Below are positions 51,445-59,052 of a stretch of 64,000 nt of DNA, in pieces (within the stretch, counting starts at the first letter, position 1; each line of letters opens with the position of its first letter). Origin of the DNA: Gryllotalpicola ginsengisoli DSM 22003 (GTDB lineage Bacteria; Actinomycetota; Actinomycetes; Actinomycetales; Microbacteriaceae); assembly GCF_000419445.1 (NCBI RefSeq), contig NZ_AULK01000001.1, positions 1 through 64,000 on the forward strand. The letters run 5' to 3'. Position numbers and translations under genes: made by a program. Below the pieces are notes generated by a model. The model saw nothing but the letters and a program-made list of their open reading frames with translations. It was not told the origin of the DNA and did not search any database.

Positions 51445-53139
51445 ATGACAACGACTGAGAAATCGCTCACGCTGCCGGACACGGGGCTGAAGCGGCAGAT
51501 CGGATTCATCGGACTGATGTGGGCCTCTGCCGGCTCGATCATCGGATCGGGCTGGCTGTACGGGGCCGAGAAGGGCCTCGCCGCCGCCGGCCCCGCTGCC
51601 ATCATCTCGTGGATCATCGGCGCCGCCGCGATCCTCGTTCTCGCACTCGTGCACGCCGAGCTCGGCGGCATGTACCCGATCGCGGGCGGCACGGCCCGCT
51701 TCCCCCACCTCGCCTTCGGCGGCGTCGTCGGCGGCTCGTTCGGCTGGTTCTCCTGGCTGCAGGCCGTCACCGTCTCGCCCATCGAGGTCATGGCGATGAT
51801 GGGCTACTGGCAGTCGCTGGCCCGCACGGAGGGCTGGAGCTTCGGCGCGCACTGGCAGGATCCGAAGACGGAGATCCTGACCGGCTCCGGCATCGTCGTC
51901 GCGATCATCATCATGGCCGTGTTCACCGCCATCAACTTCTTCTCGGTGCGCGTGCTGGCCAACACCAACAGCGCCGCCACCTGGTGGAAGATCGGCGTCC
52001 CGGTGCTCGCGATCTTCGTGCTGGCGATCTTCAGCTTCCACGGCAGCAACTTCGGCGCCGGCGAGAGCTTCGCCCCGGCCGGTTTCAAGGGCGTGCTGTC
52101 GGCGCTGCCCACCGCGGGCATCGTCTTCGCACTGCTCGGCTTCGAGCAGGCCGACCAGCTGGCGGGGGAGTCGAGCAACCCGAAGCGCGACATCCCGCGC
52201 GCCGTGATCGGCTCGGTGCTCATCGGCCTGGTCATCTACCTGGCGCTGCAGCTCGTCTTCATCGGCGCGATCCCCGGCGACCACCTGCTGTCCACCTGGG
52301 CCGCGACCGCCACGCAGTACGCCAGCGGGCCGTTCGCCCTCGTCGCGACCGCCGCGGGCGTCACCTGGCTCGCGATCGTGCTCTACGTCGACGCGGTCAT
52401 CTCGCCCGGCGGCACCGGCCTCATCTACTTCACCGCCACCTCGCGCGTGTCGTACGGCCTGTCCAAGAACGGATACTTCCCGCGCCTGTTCGAGAAGACG
52501 ACGGGCCGCGGCGTGCCGTGGTTCGGCCTGATCATCGCGTGGATCTTCGGCTGCGTCTGCTTCCTGCCGTTCCCGAGCTGGCAGTCGCTGGTGAGCCTGA
52601 TCACGAGTGCATCCGTGCTCATGTACGCCGGCGCGCCGCTCGCCTTCGGCGCGTTCCGCAAGCGCATCCCGAACGCCGACCGGCCGTTCAAGCTGCCCGG
52701 CGGCCAGGTGTTCGCGCCCATCGCGTTCATCGTGTCGAACTGGATCATCCTGTGGACCGGCTGGTCGACCGACTGGAAGCTCGGCGTCTGCATCGCCATC
52801 GGCATGGCGATCATCGTGCTGAACCGCGTGTTCCGCCTCAACTCGACGCCGGTGCACTTCAACTGGAAGTCGGCGCAGTGGCTGTTCCCGTACCTGATCG
52901 GCCTCGGCCTGATCGTGTTCCTGAGCGACTGGAACACCGACGCGGACGGCAAGGTCGCGGGCCCCGACGTGCTGCCCTTCGGCTGGGACATGATCGTGAC
53001 CGCGATCTTCAGCCTGGTGATCTACTACTGGGCGGTGAACACCTCCGTCTCCACCGACGCCATCCTGCAGATGGCGGAGGAGACGGCGGCGCACGCCGAG
53101 CAGGAGACGGCCGAGCTGGGCGAGCCCGTCGGCCACTGA
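51445..53139 (+). CDS. APC-superfamily amino acid permease (YveA-like)
   Basis: A 564-residue transporter with 12-14 expected membrane helices. The first helix carries IGFIGLMWASAGSIIGSGWLYG, typical of APC carriers. TM3 has AELGGMYPIAGGTARFPHLAFG, and LLGFEQADQLAGESSNPKRDIPRA is the conserved TM6-loop. Similarity in layout to Bacillus YveA suggests aspartate or another amino acid as substrate; this is tentative. The cytoplasmic C-terminus is acidic (AEETAAHAEQETAELGE). GGAGGAAAG precedes ATG 51445. Confidence 0.85.
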   Translation: MTTTEKSLTLPDTGLKRQIGFIGLMWASAGSIIGSGWLYGAEKGLAAAGPAAIISWIIGAAAILVLALVHAELGGMYPIAGGTARFPHLAFGGVVGGSFGWFSWLQAVTVSPIEVMAMMGYWQSLARTEGWSFGAHWQDPKTEILTGSGIVVAIIIMAVFTAINFFSVRVLANTNSAATWWKIGVPVLAIFVLAIFSFHGSNFGAGESFAPAGFKGVLSALPTAGIVFALLGFEQADQLAGESSNPKRDIPRAVIGSVLIGLVIYLALQLVFIGAIPGDHLLSTWAATATQYASGPFALVATAAGVTWLAIVLYVDAVISPGGTGLIYFTATSRVSYGLSKNGYFPRLFEKTTGRGVPWFGLIIAWIFGCVCFLPFPSWQSLVSLITSASVLMYAGAPLAFGAFRKRIPNADRPFKLPGGQVFAPIAFIVSNWIILWTGWSTDWKLGVCIAIGMAIIVLNRVFRLNSTPVHFNWKSAQWLFPYLIGLGLIVFLSDWNTDADGKVAGPDVLPFGWDMIVTAIFSLVIYYWAVNTSVSTDAILQMAEETAAHAEQETAELGEPVGH

Positions 53140-53158
53140 TCCGGACGACTAGGGACGA

Positions 53159-53563
53159 CTAGTGATGGCCCGTGTGTGAGCGGGCGGGAGCGGGCGCGGC
53201 GTCATTGTCGCGCCCGCTCAGTTCGATGAGCTGCCGGAAGCAGTAGTCGCGCAGCGGCTCGGGGAAGTCGTCGGCGAGCCGGTTGTAGACGATGCGCCCC
53301 TCCTTGCGCACGACGACGAGCCCCGCCGCCCGCAGCAGCCGGAGGGCGTAGCTGGCCGAGTCCTCCGAGATGTCCAGGGCGAGCGCGAGGTCGCCGACGC
53401 ACAGCTCCTCGCTCTCGTCGAGCGCGAACACGATGCGCAGCCGCACCGGGTCGGCCATCACCGACAGCAGGCCCGCCAGGCGGCCGGTCTCCTCCGCACT
53501 CGGCACGCGGGCGCGCGCGTGCGCGACGCGCTCCGGGTCGACCGGGTGCGCGTGGTCGGCCAT
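53159..53563 (-). CDS. ArsR/SmtB-family metal-sensing repressor
   Basis: A 134-residue winged-helix regulator: LAGLLSVMADPVRLRIVFALDESEELCVGDLALALDISEDSASYALRLLRAAGLVVVRKEGRIVYNRLADDF. The alpha-3 ELCVGDL box holds one Cys where CadC/CmtR-type sensors have one or two. The C-terminus is His-rich (SHTGHH) and may help bind metal. ATG 53563 overlaps the permease stop (ATGA), so it is co-transcribed as the last gene. It probably represses its own operon through the palindrome at 55085-55108 and is released by a divalent metal, whose identity is not readable. Confidence 0.83.
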   Translation of the reverse strand: MADHAHPVDPERVAHARARVPSAEETGRLAGLLSVMADPVRLRIVFALDESEELCVGDLALALDISEDSASYALRLLRAAGLVVVRKEGRIVYNRLADDFPEPLRDYCFRQLIELSGRDNDAAPAPARSHTGHH

Positions 53564-55068
53564 CAGCGGGACTCCGTGAGGAACGCCTCCGGGTTTGCGA
53601 GGAACGCGGTGCGGCAGCCGGGGTTGCAGAAGTAGTAGGTGCGGCCCTCGTGCTCGGCGCTGGCGGGGGCCGTCGCGATGTCGACGGTCATCTTGCAGAC
53701 CGGGTCGATCGCGGTGGCGCCGTCGACGGATGCCTCGTTGCCGTGCTCGTGCATGTGCTGGTGTCCTTCCTGGTCGTGTTCCTGGCCGTCGTGTGCGGCC
53801 CCTCGGTGTTCCCGGTCGAAGCGCGCAGCGCACCGATCCGAGCAGAAGTAGTACGTGCGGCCGTCGCGCGTGCGGCTGGCCGGGGCGTGGGCGACCTCCA
53901 CCTGCATGCCGCATACGGGGTCTTTCGCGTACCGCTCGCTGGCTCCGCGGGTGCGGTACAGCCAGTAGAGCAGGGCGAAGACGGCCAGGGCGGCGATGTC
54001 GAGCCAGGTGGTGTAGTTCCACGAGATGTGCCGCATCTCCATCGTCACGTCGTGACTCGGCTCGGGCAGCCGCACGAGGCGGAACAGGTACTCGACGGCG
54101 AGCCCCGCCGCGCTCATGCTCAGCCAGAACAGCCCCAGGATGCGCAGGGTCACCCGGCCGCCGTAATAGCGGCGGTAGATGAGCAGCAGCGGCACGGTGA
54201 TCAGGTCGGCGAAGACGAAGGCGACGACGCCGCCGAAGCTCGCTCCGCCGTGCCACAGCGTCGCCGCCAGCGGCACGTTGCCGACCGAGCAGACGAACGC
54301 GATCATCGCCAGGAACGGACCCACGAGGACGTTCTCGAGGCTCGACCAGAACCCGTGCCCGGTGACGAACACCGACTGCCACACCGCCGTCGGCACGAAC
54401 ACCGCGAGGATCCCCGCGACGAGGAATCCGATCACGAGCTCTTTGCGCAGCATGGTCAGGTCGCTGATCATGTATGCCGCGGCGTCCGACCAGCCGCGGC
54501 GCGATCGGATGCGTCGTGCCAGCGGCTCCTCGTCGTGCCCGTCCGTCTCGCCGTGCATGTGCTCGTGGTCGTGCCCGCCGTGCATGTGCTCGTGCCCGCC
54601 CCCGGCGCCCGACGACGCCCGCTCGCGCGCCTCGTGGGCGACCGGGTCGGGCAGGAACCGCGGGCCGAGCCATCCGATCAGGGCGATCATGATCGCCCCG
54701 CCCACGAACTCGGCCAGCGCGAACTGCCAGCCCATCAGCAGCCAGAGCACGAGCCCCAGCTCGACCACGAGATTGGTGCTCGCGATCATGAAGACGAGGC
54801 TCGTGGAGAAGTCGGCGCCGCGCGAGAAGAGCGTCTTCGCGAGCGCCGACGCGGCGTACGAGCACGAGGAGCTCACGACGCCCCACAGGGACGCCTTGGC
54901 GATGGTCTTCGGCCGGTGGTCGCCGAGGGAGCGCTGCATGCGCTCGCGCGAGACGAACGCCTGCACGGCGCCCGAGAGCGCGAAGCCGAGCACGAGCGCC
55001 CACAGCGTCTCCCAGAACATCGAGAAGCCGCTCCAGAGGCTCTCGCCGAGCATGGAGAGGAAGTGCAT
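53563..55068 (-). CDS. Metal efflux permease (DUF318/SO_0444 type) with His-rich loop and two YHS domains
   Basis: A 501-residue membrane protein. The permease core has two similar halves (WALVLGFALSGAVQAFVS, SLWGVVSSSCSYAASALAKTLF, and FVCSVGNVPLAATLWHGG) typical of the DUF318/ArsP-like family. A central loop is very His-rich (GGGHEHMHGGHDHEHMHGE). The C-terminus carries two YHS domains: DPVCGMQVEV...YYFCSDRCAARF and DPVCKMTVDI...YYFCNPGC, separated by another His-rich linker. YHS domains bind Cu or similar metals. Fusion of two YHS domains to this permease is unusual. GGAGG precedes ATG 55068. The operon has an ArsR gene last. Confidence 0.85.
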   Translation of the reverse strand: MHFLSMLGESLWSGFSMFWETLWALVLGFALSGAVQAFVSRERMQRSLGDHRPKTIAKASLWGVVSSSCSYAASALAKTLFSRGADFSTSLVFMIASTNLVVELGLVLWLLMGWQFALAEFVGGAIMIALIGWLGPRFLPDPVAHEARERASSGAGGGHEHMHGGHDHEHMHGETDGHDEEPLARRIRSRRGWSDAAAYMISDLTMLRKELVIGFLVAGILAVFVPTAVWQSVFVTGHGFWSSLENVLVGPFLAMIAFVCSVGNVPLAATLWHGGASFGGVVAFVFADLITVPLLLIYRRYYGGRVTLRILGLFWLSMSAAGLAVEYLFRLVRLPEPSHDVTMEMRHISWNYTTWLDIAALAVFALLYWLYRTRGASERYAKDPVCGMQVEVAHAPASRTRDGRTYYFCSDRCAARFDREHRGAAHDGQEHDQEGHQHMHEHGNEASVDGATAIDPVCKMTVDIATAPASAEHEGRTYYFCNPGCRTAFLANPEAFLTESR

Positions 55069-55084
55069 CGCGTCGCCTCCGAGA

Positions 55085-55108
55085 ATATCCGTAAAACCGT
55101 ACGGATAT
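55085..55108. promoter_or_regulatory. ArsR operator of the metal permease operon
   Basis: ATATCCGTA (55085-55093) and TACGGATAT (55100-55108) are perfect inverted arms with 6 bp between. On the minus strand TAGGAT (55107-55112) is a likely -10 that overlaps one arm, so a bound repressor would block transcription. Confidence 0.75.
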
Positions 55109-55155
55109 CCTAACGCGTGGCGTGCGCTCTCATTCCCGCCTCGCACCCGCGGCCA

Positions 55156-55161
55156 TAGGGT
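55156..55161 (+). promoter_or_regulatory. -10 box of a leaderless promoter (NUDIX gene)
   Basis: TAGGGT ends 7 nt before ATG 55169. There is no Shine-Dalgarno sequence. Confidence 0.55.
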
Positions 55162-55168
55162 GGGGATC

Positions 55169-55690
55169 ATGGGCGAGGAGTTCCCCCTCTCGGCGCACGC
55201 CGACGACAGCGCACCGCTGCCGCGCCGCACGCTCGGCAGCGGCGACGGGTGGGTCGAGGGGCCCGACGGCCGCCGGTTCTGGGGCACGCACGGCGCCGCG
55301 GGGCTGCTGCTGTTCCAGCGTGCGGTCGGCGTGCTGTTGCAGCACCGCGCCGCCTACAGCCACTTCGGCGGCACCTGGGGCATCCCGGGCGGCGCCCGGC
55401 ACGAGGGCGAGAGCGCGAGCGACGCCGCCGTGCGCGAGGCGCACGAGGAGGCGGGCGTGCCGGCTGCCGAGGTGCAGCTCGACTTCGAATCGGTGTGGGA
55501 TCTCGGCTGGTGGAGCTACACGACCGTCGTCGGCCACGTGGGCAAGCCGTTCACTCCGGTGCTCGGCGACGCCGAGAGCATCGAGGTGCGCTGGGTGCCC
55601 TTCGCCGAGGTCGAGACGCTGCCGCTGCACCCGGGCTTCGCGGCGTCCTGGACCGAGCTCAGGCCGCGCATCGAGGCTCTGCTCGGGTGA
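55169..55690 (+). CDS. NUDIX hydrolase
   Basis: A 173-residue NUDIX protein with an intact Nudix box GGARHEGESASDAAVREAHEEAGV (G-x5-E-x7-R-E-x2-E-E-x-G). WGIPGG precedes it, and the C-terminal half contains VRWVPFAEVETLPLHPGF. It hydrolyses a nucleoside diphosphate linked to another moiety; the exact substrate is unknown. ATG 55169 is defined by the leaderless -10 box. It is convergent with the LRV gene, with only 3 bp between the stops. Confidence 0.85.
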   Translation: MGEEFPLSAHADDSAPLPRRTLGSGDGWVEGPDGRRFWGTHGAAGLLLFQRAVGVLLQHRAAYSHFGGTWGIPGGARHEGESASDAAVREAHEEAGVPAAEVQLDFESVWDLGWWSYTTVVGHVGKPFTPVLGDAESIEVRWVPFAEVETLPLHPGFAASWTELRPRIEALLG

Positions 55691-55693
55691 ACC

Positions 55694-56143
55694 TCAGGCG
55701 TCCTGCAGGGCGAGCCCGGTCTTCCACTTGACGAGCGCGCGCACCTGGTCGCTCGGGTCGTCGCGCAGGCGCTCCATGGCATCCTCGGGCACGTAGTAGT
55801 TCACGGCGAGGAAGCTGCGCACCTGCTCGTCCTCGTCGTCCACGAGGGCGCGCAGCACGTCGCACGGCGTCGCCTCGTTGCGGGCCACGCATCCGCGCAC
55901 GCCGGCGTCCGGATCCTTCGCGAGCTGCTCGAACAGGTCGGGCGGCGTGTTGTAGCTCGAGGCCACCGCCTCGCGGATCTTCGGGTTCGCGTCCTTCGCC
56001 AGCAGCCGCAGCCGGCGGATCTTGCTCTCCGTCACCGGGGGAGCGGGGTGCATCGCCGCCACCTCCTCCGGTGTCAGCATGCTGGGGGCGAGCCGGCGCA
56101 TCTGCTCGCGCTGGGCAGGGGTGTTGAACCGGATGCACGACAT
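55694..56143 (-). CDS. Leucine-rich-repeat-variant (LRV-like) protein
   Basis: A 149-residue helical-repeat protein. After a short N-terminal part (CIRFNTPAQREQMRRLAPSML) come about four repeats of roughly 24 residues with the pattern LAxDxxxxVRxxVAxNxxTPxxxLxxL: LAKDANPKIREAVASSYNTP, LAKDPDAGVRGCVARNEATP, LVDDEDEQVRSFLAVNYYVP and a last partial. LRV repeats probably bind proteins. ATG 56143 is chosen over GTG 56152 because a TAGCGT box lies 7 nt upstream and covers the GTG. The function is unknown. Confidence 0.7.
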   Translation of the reverse strand: MSCIRFNTPAQREQMRRLAPSMLTPEEVAAMHPAPPVTESKIRRLRLLAKDANPKIREAVASSYNTPPDLFEQLAKDPDAGVRGCVARNEATPCDVLRALVDDEDEQVRSFLAVNYYVPEDAMERLRDDPSDQVRALVKWKTGLALQDA

Positions 56144-56150
56144 GCGTGTC

Positions 56151-56156
56151 ACGCTA
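56151..56156 (-). promoter_or_regulatory. -10 box overlapping the DUF1295 stop codon (LRV gene)
   Basis: On the minus strand TAGCGT ends 7 nt before ATG 56143. Its first three bases are the TAG stop of the upstream DUF1295 gene. Confidence 0.6.
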
Positions 56157-56960
56157 ACCCCGCCACGGCACGAGCGGCGAGCGCACGCGCCGACGGTACT
56201 CGGCGTACTCCGGGTAGCGGGCGAGGGAGATCTGCTCGGTGAAGCGGGTCGATCCGACGAACAGCAGGGTCAGCAGCAGCGGCCCGAGCACCGTCCACTG
56301 CCAGAGCGAGCCCGCGGCGACGCATCCGATCAGGAACAGCACCCACCACTGCGCCTGCTCGAAGAAGTAGTTGGGGTGCCTGCTGTAGCGGAACAGGCCC
56401 GTCTGCACGAACCGCGCCTCCGGCTCGCGCCCGGCCTCGAGCTCGGCCTTCTTCCGCTGCTGGAAGCGCCACTGCTGCTCGTCGGCGACGGTCTCGCCGA
56501 CGAGGCACGCGAGGAACACGACGATCAGCAGCACGTCGAGCGCGTTCAGGGGCGACGGATGCCGCCACGCGGTGTACGCCGGAAGCGCGATGAGCAGCAG
56601 CAGCACGTTCTGGTAGATCGTGATGAAGAACAGGTTGAAGACGGCGAACGCCCACCCCGGCATCCGCTGCCGGAGCACCGCCCAGCGGTAGTCCTCGCCC
56701 CCGCGCGCGTAGCCGCCCTTGCGGGCGAAGTTGAAGGTCAGCCGCGCGCCCCATAGAGTCACGAGCACGGCCATCGCGTCGAGGCGGGCGTCGCGCAATC
56801 CCAGCGCCGCGGCGAACACCCAGACGTAGACGACCGGAACGATCGACCAGATGCGATCCACCCAGGAGTACTCCCGTGTCACGAGGGACAACCCCCAGGT
56901 CAGGGCGCACACGCCGACGAGGATCAGAAGATCCACGTGAAGAGGGGGCACAGTGGGCAT
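56154..56960 (-). CDS. DUF1295 membrane protein (steroid 5-alpha-reductase-like)
   Basis: A 268-residue membrane protein of the DUF1295 family. Family motifs are EYSWVDRIWSIVPVVYVWVFA, WGARLTFNFARKGGY, EDYRWAVLRQRMP, and the C-terminal FRYSRHPNYFFEQAQWWVLFL and RYPEYAEYRRRVRSPLVPW. The RHPNYFFE motif resembles the NADPH/substrate region of steroid reductases and isoprenylcysteine methyltransferases, so a lipid reductase or methyltransferase role is plausible. Six or seven membrane helices are expected. ATG 56960 is close to the N-terminal helix. It is divergent from garA. Confidence 0.8.
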   Translation of the reverse strand: MPTVPPLHVDLLILVGVCALTWGLSLVTREYSWVDRIWSIVPVVYVWVFAAALGLRDARLDAMAVLVTLWGARLTFNFARKGGYARGGEDYRWAVLRQRMPGWAFAVFNLFFITIYQNVLLLLIALPAYTAWRHPSPLNALDVLLIVVFLACLVGETVADEQQWRFQQRKKAELEAGREPEARFVQTGLFRYSRHPNYFFEQAQWWVLFLIGCVAAGSLWQWTVLGPLLLTLLFVGSTRFTEQISLARYPEYAEYRRRVRSPLVPWRG

Positions 56961-57003
56961 TGTAAACAGCCGTGCACCCCGTTCCTCGGCGTGGCCGATC
57001 CGA

Positions 57004-57009
57004 TACGCT
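57004..57009 (+). promoter_or_regulatory. -10 box of the garA promoter
   Basis: TACGCT lies 19 nt before ATG 57029, leaving room for the GGAGG site at 57021-57025. Unlike most neighbours this gene has a short leader with an RBS. Confidence 0.5.
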
Positions 57010-57028
57010 TGACAGCTGAAGGAGGACG

Positions 57029-57490
57029 ATGGTGGCCGACGAGAACCCGCTGCGCCAGCCGGCGAGAGCCAATGAGGCGACGACGGCGCGCTTCGGCGAG
57101 GAATTCGCCCAGGCCATGAACGTCGACGGCTCCGGCGTGACCGCCGACGAGCTCGAGGCCATCAATGCTCTGCCGTCCGGCTCCGCGCTGCTGATCGTCC
57201 GCCGCGGGCCGAACACCGGCGCACGATTCCTGCTCGACGCCGACGTGACCGTCGCCGGCCGGCACCCCGACGCCGACGTCTTCCTCGACGACGTCACCGT
57301 CAGCCGCCGGCACGCGGAGTTCACGCGGCACGGCACGCTCTTCGAAGTGCGCGACCTCGGGTCGTTGAACGGCACCTACTACGACGGCGTGCGCATCGAG
57401 TCGGCGCTGCTGGTCGACGGGGCCGAGGTCCAGATCGGAAAGTACCGCTTCACGTTCTACGCGTCGCGGGCCGACCTGGGCAAGAAGTAG
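57029..57490 (+). CDS. garA: FHA-domain regulator GarA/OdhI-like
   Basis: A 153-residue phosphopeptide-binding regulator of 2-oxoglutarate metabolism. The N-terminal Thr-Thr motif (NEATTARFGEEF) corresponds to the kinase site of GarA/OdhI. The FHA domain follows: LLDADVTVAGRHPDADVFLDDVTVSRRHAEF and VRDLGSLNGTYYDGVRI, with the conserved Gly-Arg, Ser-x-x-His and Asn-Gly. In mycobacteria and corynebacteria the unphosphorylated form inhibits 2-oxoglutarate dehydrogenase and glutamate dehydrogenase. It is followed immediately by the ftsR-like gene (1-nt overlap), the conserved actinobacterial order. Confidence 0.88.
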   Translation: MVADENPLRQPARANEATTARFGEEFAQAMNVDGSGVTADELEAINALPSGSALLIVRRGPNTGARFLLDADVTVAGRHPDADVFLDDVTVSRRHAEFTRHGTLFEVRDLGSLNGTYYDGVRIESALLVDGAEVQIGKYRFTFYASRADLGKK

Positions 57491-58191
57491 TGGCGCGGTC
57501 CACCGCCCAGGCGAAGGACGCCGGGCCCGTTCTGCTGTCGATCGGGCAGGTGCTGGCGAAGCTCACCCCGGATTTCCCCGATCTCACGCCGTCCAAGCTG
57601 CGCTTCCTCGAAGAGCAGGGCCTCGTCTCGCCGAGTCGCACCCCGTCGGGGTACCGCAAGTTCTCCCCGAAAGACCTCGAGCGGGTGCAGCTCGTGCTCA
57701 CCATGCAGCGCGACCACTACCTGCCGCTCAAGGTCATCCGCGACCACCTCGCCGACCTCGACGCCGGCCTCAGCCCCATGCTGCCGGGCGGCAAGGTCGC
57801 GCCCGCGCGCCCGTCGATGCTCGCCACGAGCCGCAAGTACACGAGGGACGACCTGCTGCGCGAGGCGGGCGCGAGCACTCAGCTGCTGACGGATGCGGTG
57901 AGCGCATCGCTCATCCAGGCATCCGATGTCTACGGCGAGGACGCGCTGCAGGTGCTGCGCGCCCTGGTCGACCTGCAGCAGCGCGGCATCGAGCCGCGGC
58001 ACCTGCGCACGGTACGCGCCGCGGTCGAGCGCGAGCTCGGGCTGATCGAGTCGGCGATCGCCCCGATCGCCCGGCGCCGCGACGCCTCGAGCCGCGCCAA
58101 GGCGGCCGACACGGCGCAGGACATCTCGCGTCAGCTCGACATCGTGCGCGCGAACATGCTGCGGGCCGGCCTCGACCGGCTGCTGCCGTAG
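57490..58191 (+). CDS. ftsR: MerR-family regulator, FtsR/Rv1828-like
   Basis: A 233-residue MerR-type protein directly after garA: VLLSIGQVLAKLTPDFPDLTPSKLRFLEEQGLVSPSRTPSGYRKFSPKDLERVQLVL is the winged helix. A helical dimer part follows (DALQVLRALVDLQQRGIEPRHLRTVRAAVERELGLIESAIAP). Corynebacterial FtsR activates ftsZ, and the M. tuberculosis orthologue is Rv1828. GTG 57490 shares one base with the garA stop. A 17-bp palindrome right after its stop (58208-58224) is a candidate MerR-type binding site. Confidence 0.83.
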   Translation: MARSTAQAKDAGPVLLSIGQVLAKLTPDFPDLTPSKLRFLEEQGLVSPSRTPSGYRKFSPKDLERVQLVLTMQRDHYLPLKVIRDHLADLDAGLSPMLPGGKVAPARPSMLATSRKYTRDDLLREAGASTQLLTDAVSASLIQASDVYGEDALQVLRALVDLQQRGIEPRHLRTVRAAVERELGLIESAIAPIARRRDASSRAKAADTAQDISRQLDIVRANMLRAGLDRLLP

Positions 58192-58207
58192 CGGCCCGGC
58201 CCTCACC

Positions 58208-58224
58208 TTCAACCTGAGGGTGAA
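58208..58224. promoter_or_regulatory. MerR-type palindromic site before the second MerR gene
   Basis: TTCAACCTGAGGGTGAA is a 17-bp inverted repeat with one mismatch per arm. It lies 115 bp upstream of ATG 58339 and may be bound by the FtsR-like or the downstream MerR protein. Confidence 0.5.
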
Positions 58225-58338
58225 AGTCACGACACGCCGCCCCGGACTACACGGATGTGATTGCCGGTCTCGCCGGCCGTGGGTACCGTGGAACCTGCGC
58301 CGATCGCACCGGCACCGAAACAGATGGAAGGTACGCGC

Positions 58339-58893
58339 ATGAGCGAAGCCGTTGGCCCCGAGGGGCGCCTCGACCTGCAGTACCTCTTCACCGACGGCCT
58401 GCCCGACATGGCCGACGAGGTGGGTTACAAGGGTGCGGTCGCGGCGCGGGCTGCCGGCATCAGCTATCGCCAGCTGGACTACTGGGCGCGCACGGGGCTC
58501 GTCGAGCCGACGGTGCGCGGCGCCTCCGGCTCGGGCTCGCAGCGTCTCTACGGGTTCCGCGACATCCTCGTGCTCAAGCTCGTCAAGCGGCTGCTCGACA
58601 CGGGCATCTCGCTGCAGCAGATCCGCGTCGCGGTGAACCAGCTGCGAGAGTCGGGCGTCACCGACCTCGCCGAGACGACCCTGATGAGCGACGGCGCCTC
58701 GGTCTACCTGTGCACCTCCAACGACGAGGTGATCGACCTGGTCAGCCAGGGGCAGGGCGTCTTCGGCATCGCCGTCGGCCGCGTGCTGCGCGAGGTCGAG
58801 GCGAGCCTCGTCGAGATCGATCCGAGCGACGGCGCCGGCGATCCGCAGGACGAACTCGCCGCACGGCGCGCCCGCCGCAAGCAGGTCTCCTGA
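58339..58893 (+). CDS. MerR-family regulator, Rv1830-like
   Basis: A 184-residue MerR-type protein: GYKGAVAARAAGISYRQLDYWARTGLVEPTVRGASGSGSQRLYGFRDILVLKLVKRLLDTGISLQQIRVAVNQLRESG. The C-terminal part (TTLMSDGASVYLCTSNDEVIDLVSQGQGVFGIAVGRV) is conserved in Rv1830-type proteins and may sense a ligand. The order garA-ftsR-this gene matches M. tuberculosis Rv1827-Rv1828-Rv1830, but the bifunctional-nuclease gene (Rv1829-like) between them is missing here. ATG 58339 has GGAAGG upstream; a GGGTAC at 58281-58286 may be its promoter. Confidence 0.82.
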   Translation: MSEAVGPEGRLDLQYLFTDGLPDMADEVGYKGAVAARAAGISYRQLDYWARTGLVEPTVRGASGSGSQRLYGFRDILVLKLVKRLLDTGISLQQIRVAVNQLRESGVTDLAETTLMSDGASVYLCTSNDEVIDLVSQGQGVFGIAVGRVLREVEASLVEIDPSDGAGDPQDELAARRARRKQVS

Positions 58894-58906
58894 CCTGAGG
58901 GGCTCG

Positions 58907-59052
58907 TTCCTGAGGAGCGCCGAAGGCGCGTCTCGAAGGGTGGTCCCTGAGGAGCGCCGTCAGGCGCGTCTCGAAGGGTGGTCCCTGAGGAGCGCCGAAG
59001 GCGCGTCTCGAAGGGTGGTCCCTGAGGAGCGCCGAAGGCGCGTCTCGAAGGG
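58907..59052. repeat. Four tandem REP-like palindromes between convergent genes
   Basis: Copies start at 58907, 58944, 58982 and 59019 with 37-38 bp spacing. Each carries CCTGAGGA, a hairpin GCGCC-GAA-GGCGC and GTCTCGAAGGG; the second copy has loop GTCA. The array ends at the base before the ParA stop. It probably acts as a bidirectional terminator. There are no unique spacers, so it is not a CRISPR. Confidence 0.85.

Noticed and set aside
58907-59052. CRISPR array (37-bp repeats)
   Set aside because: Units are directly adjacent with no unique spacers, and no cas gene is present; they are tandem palindromes.
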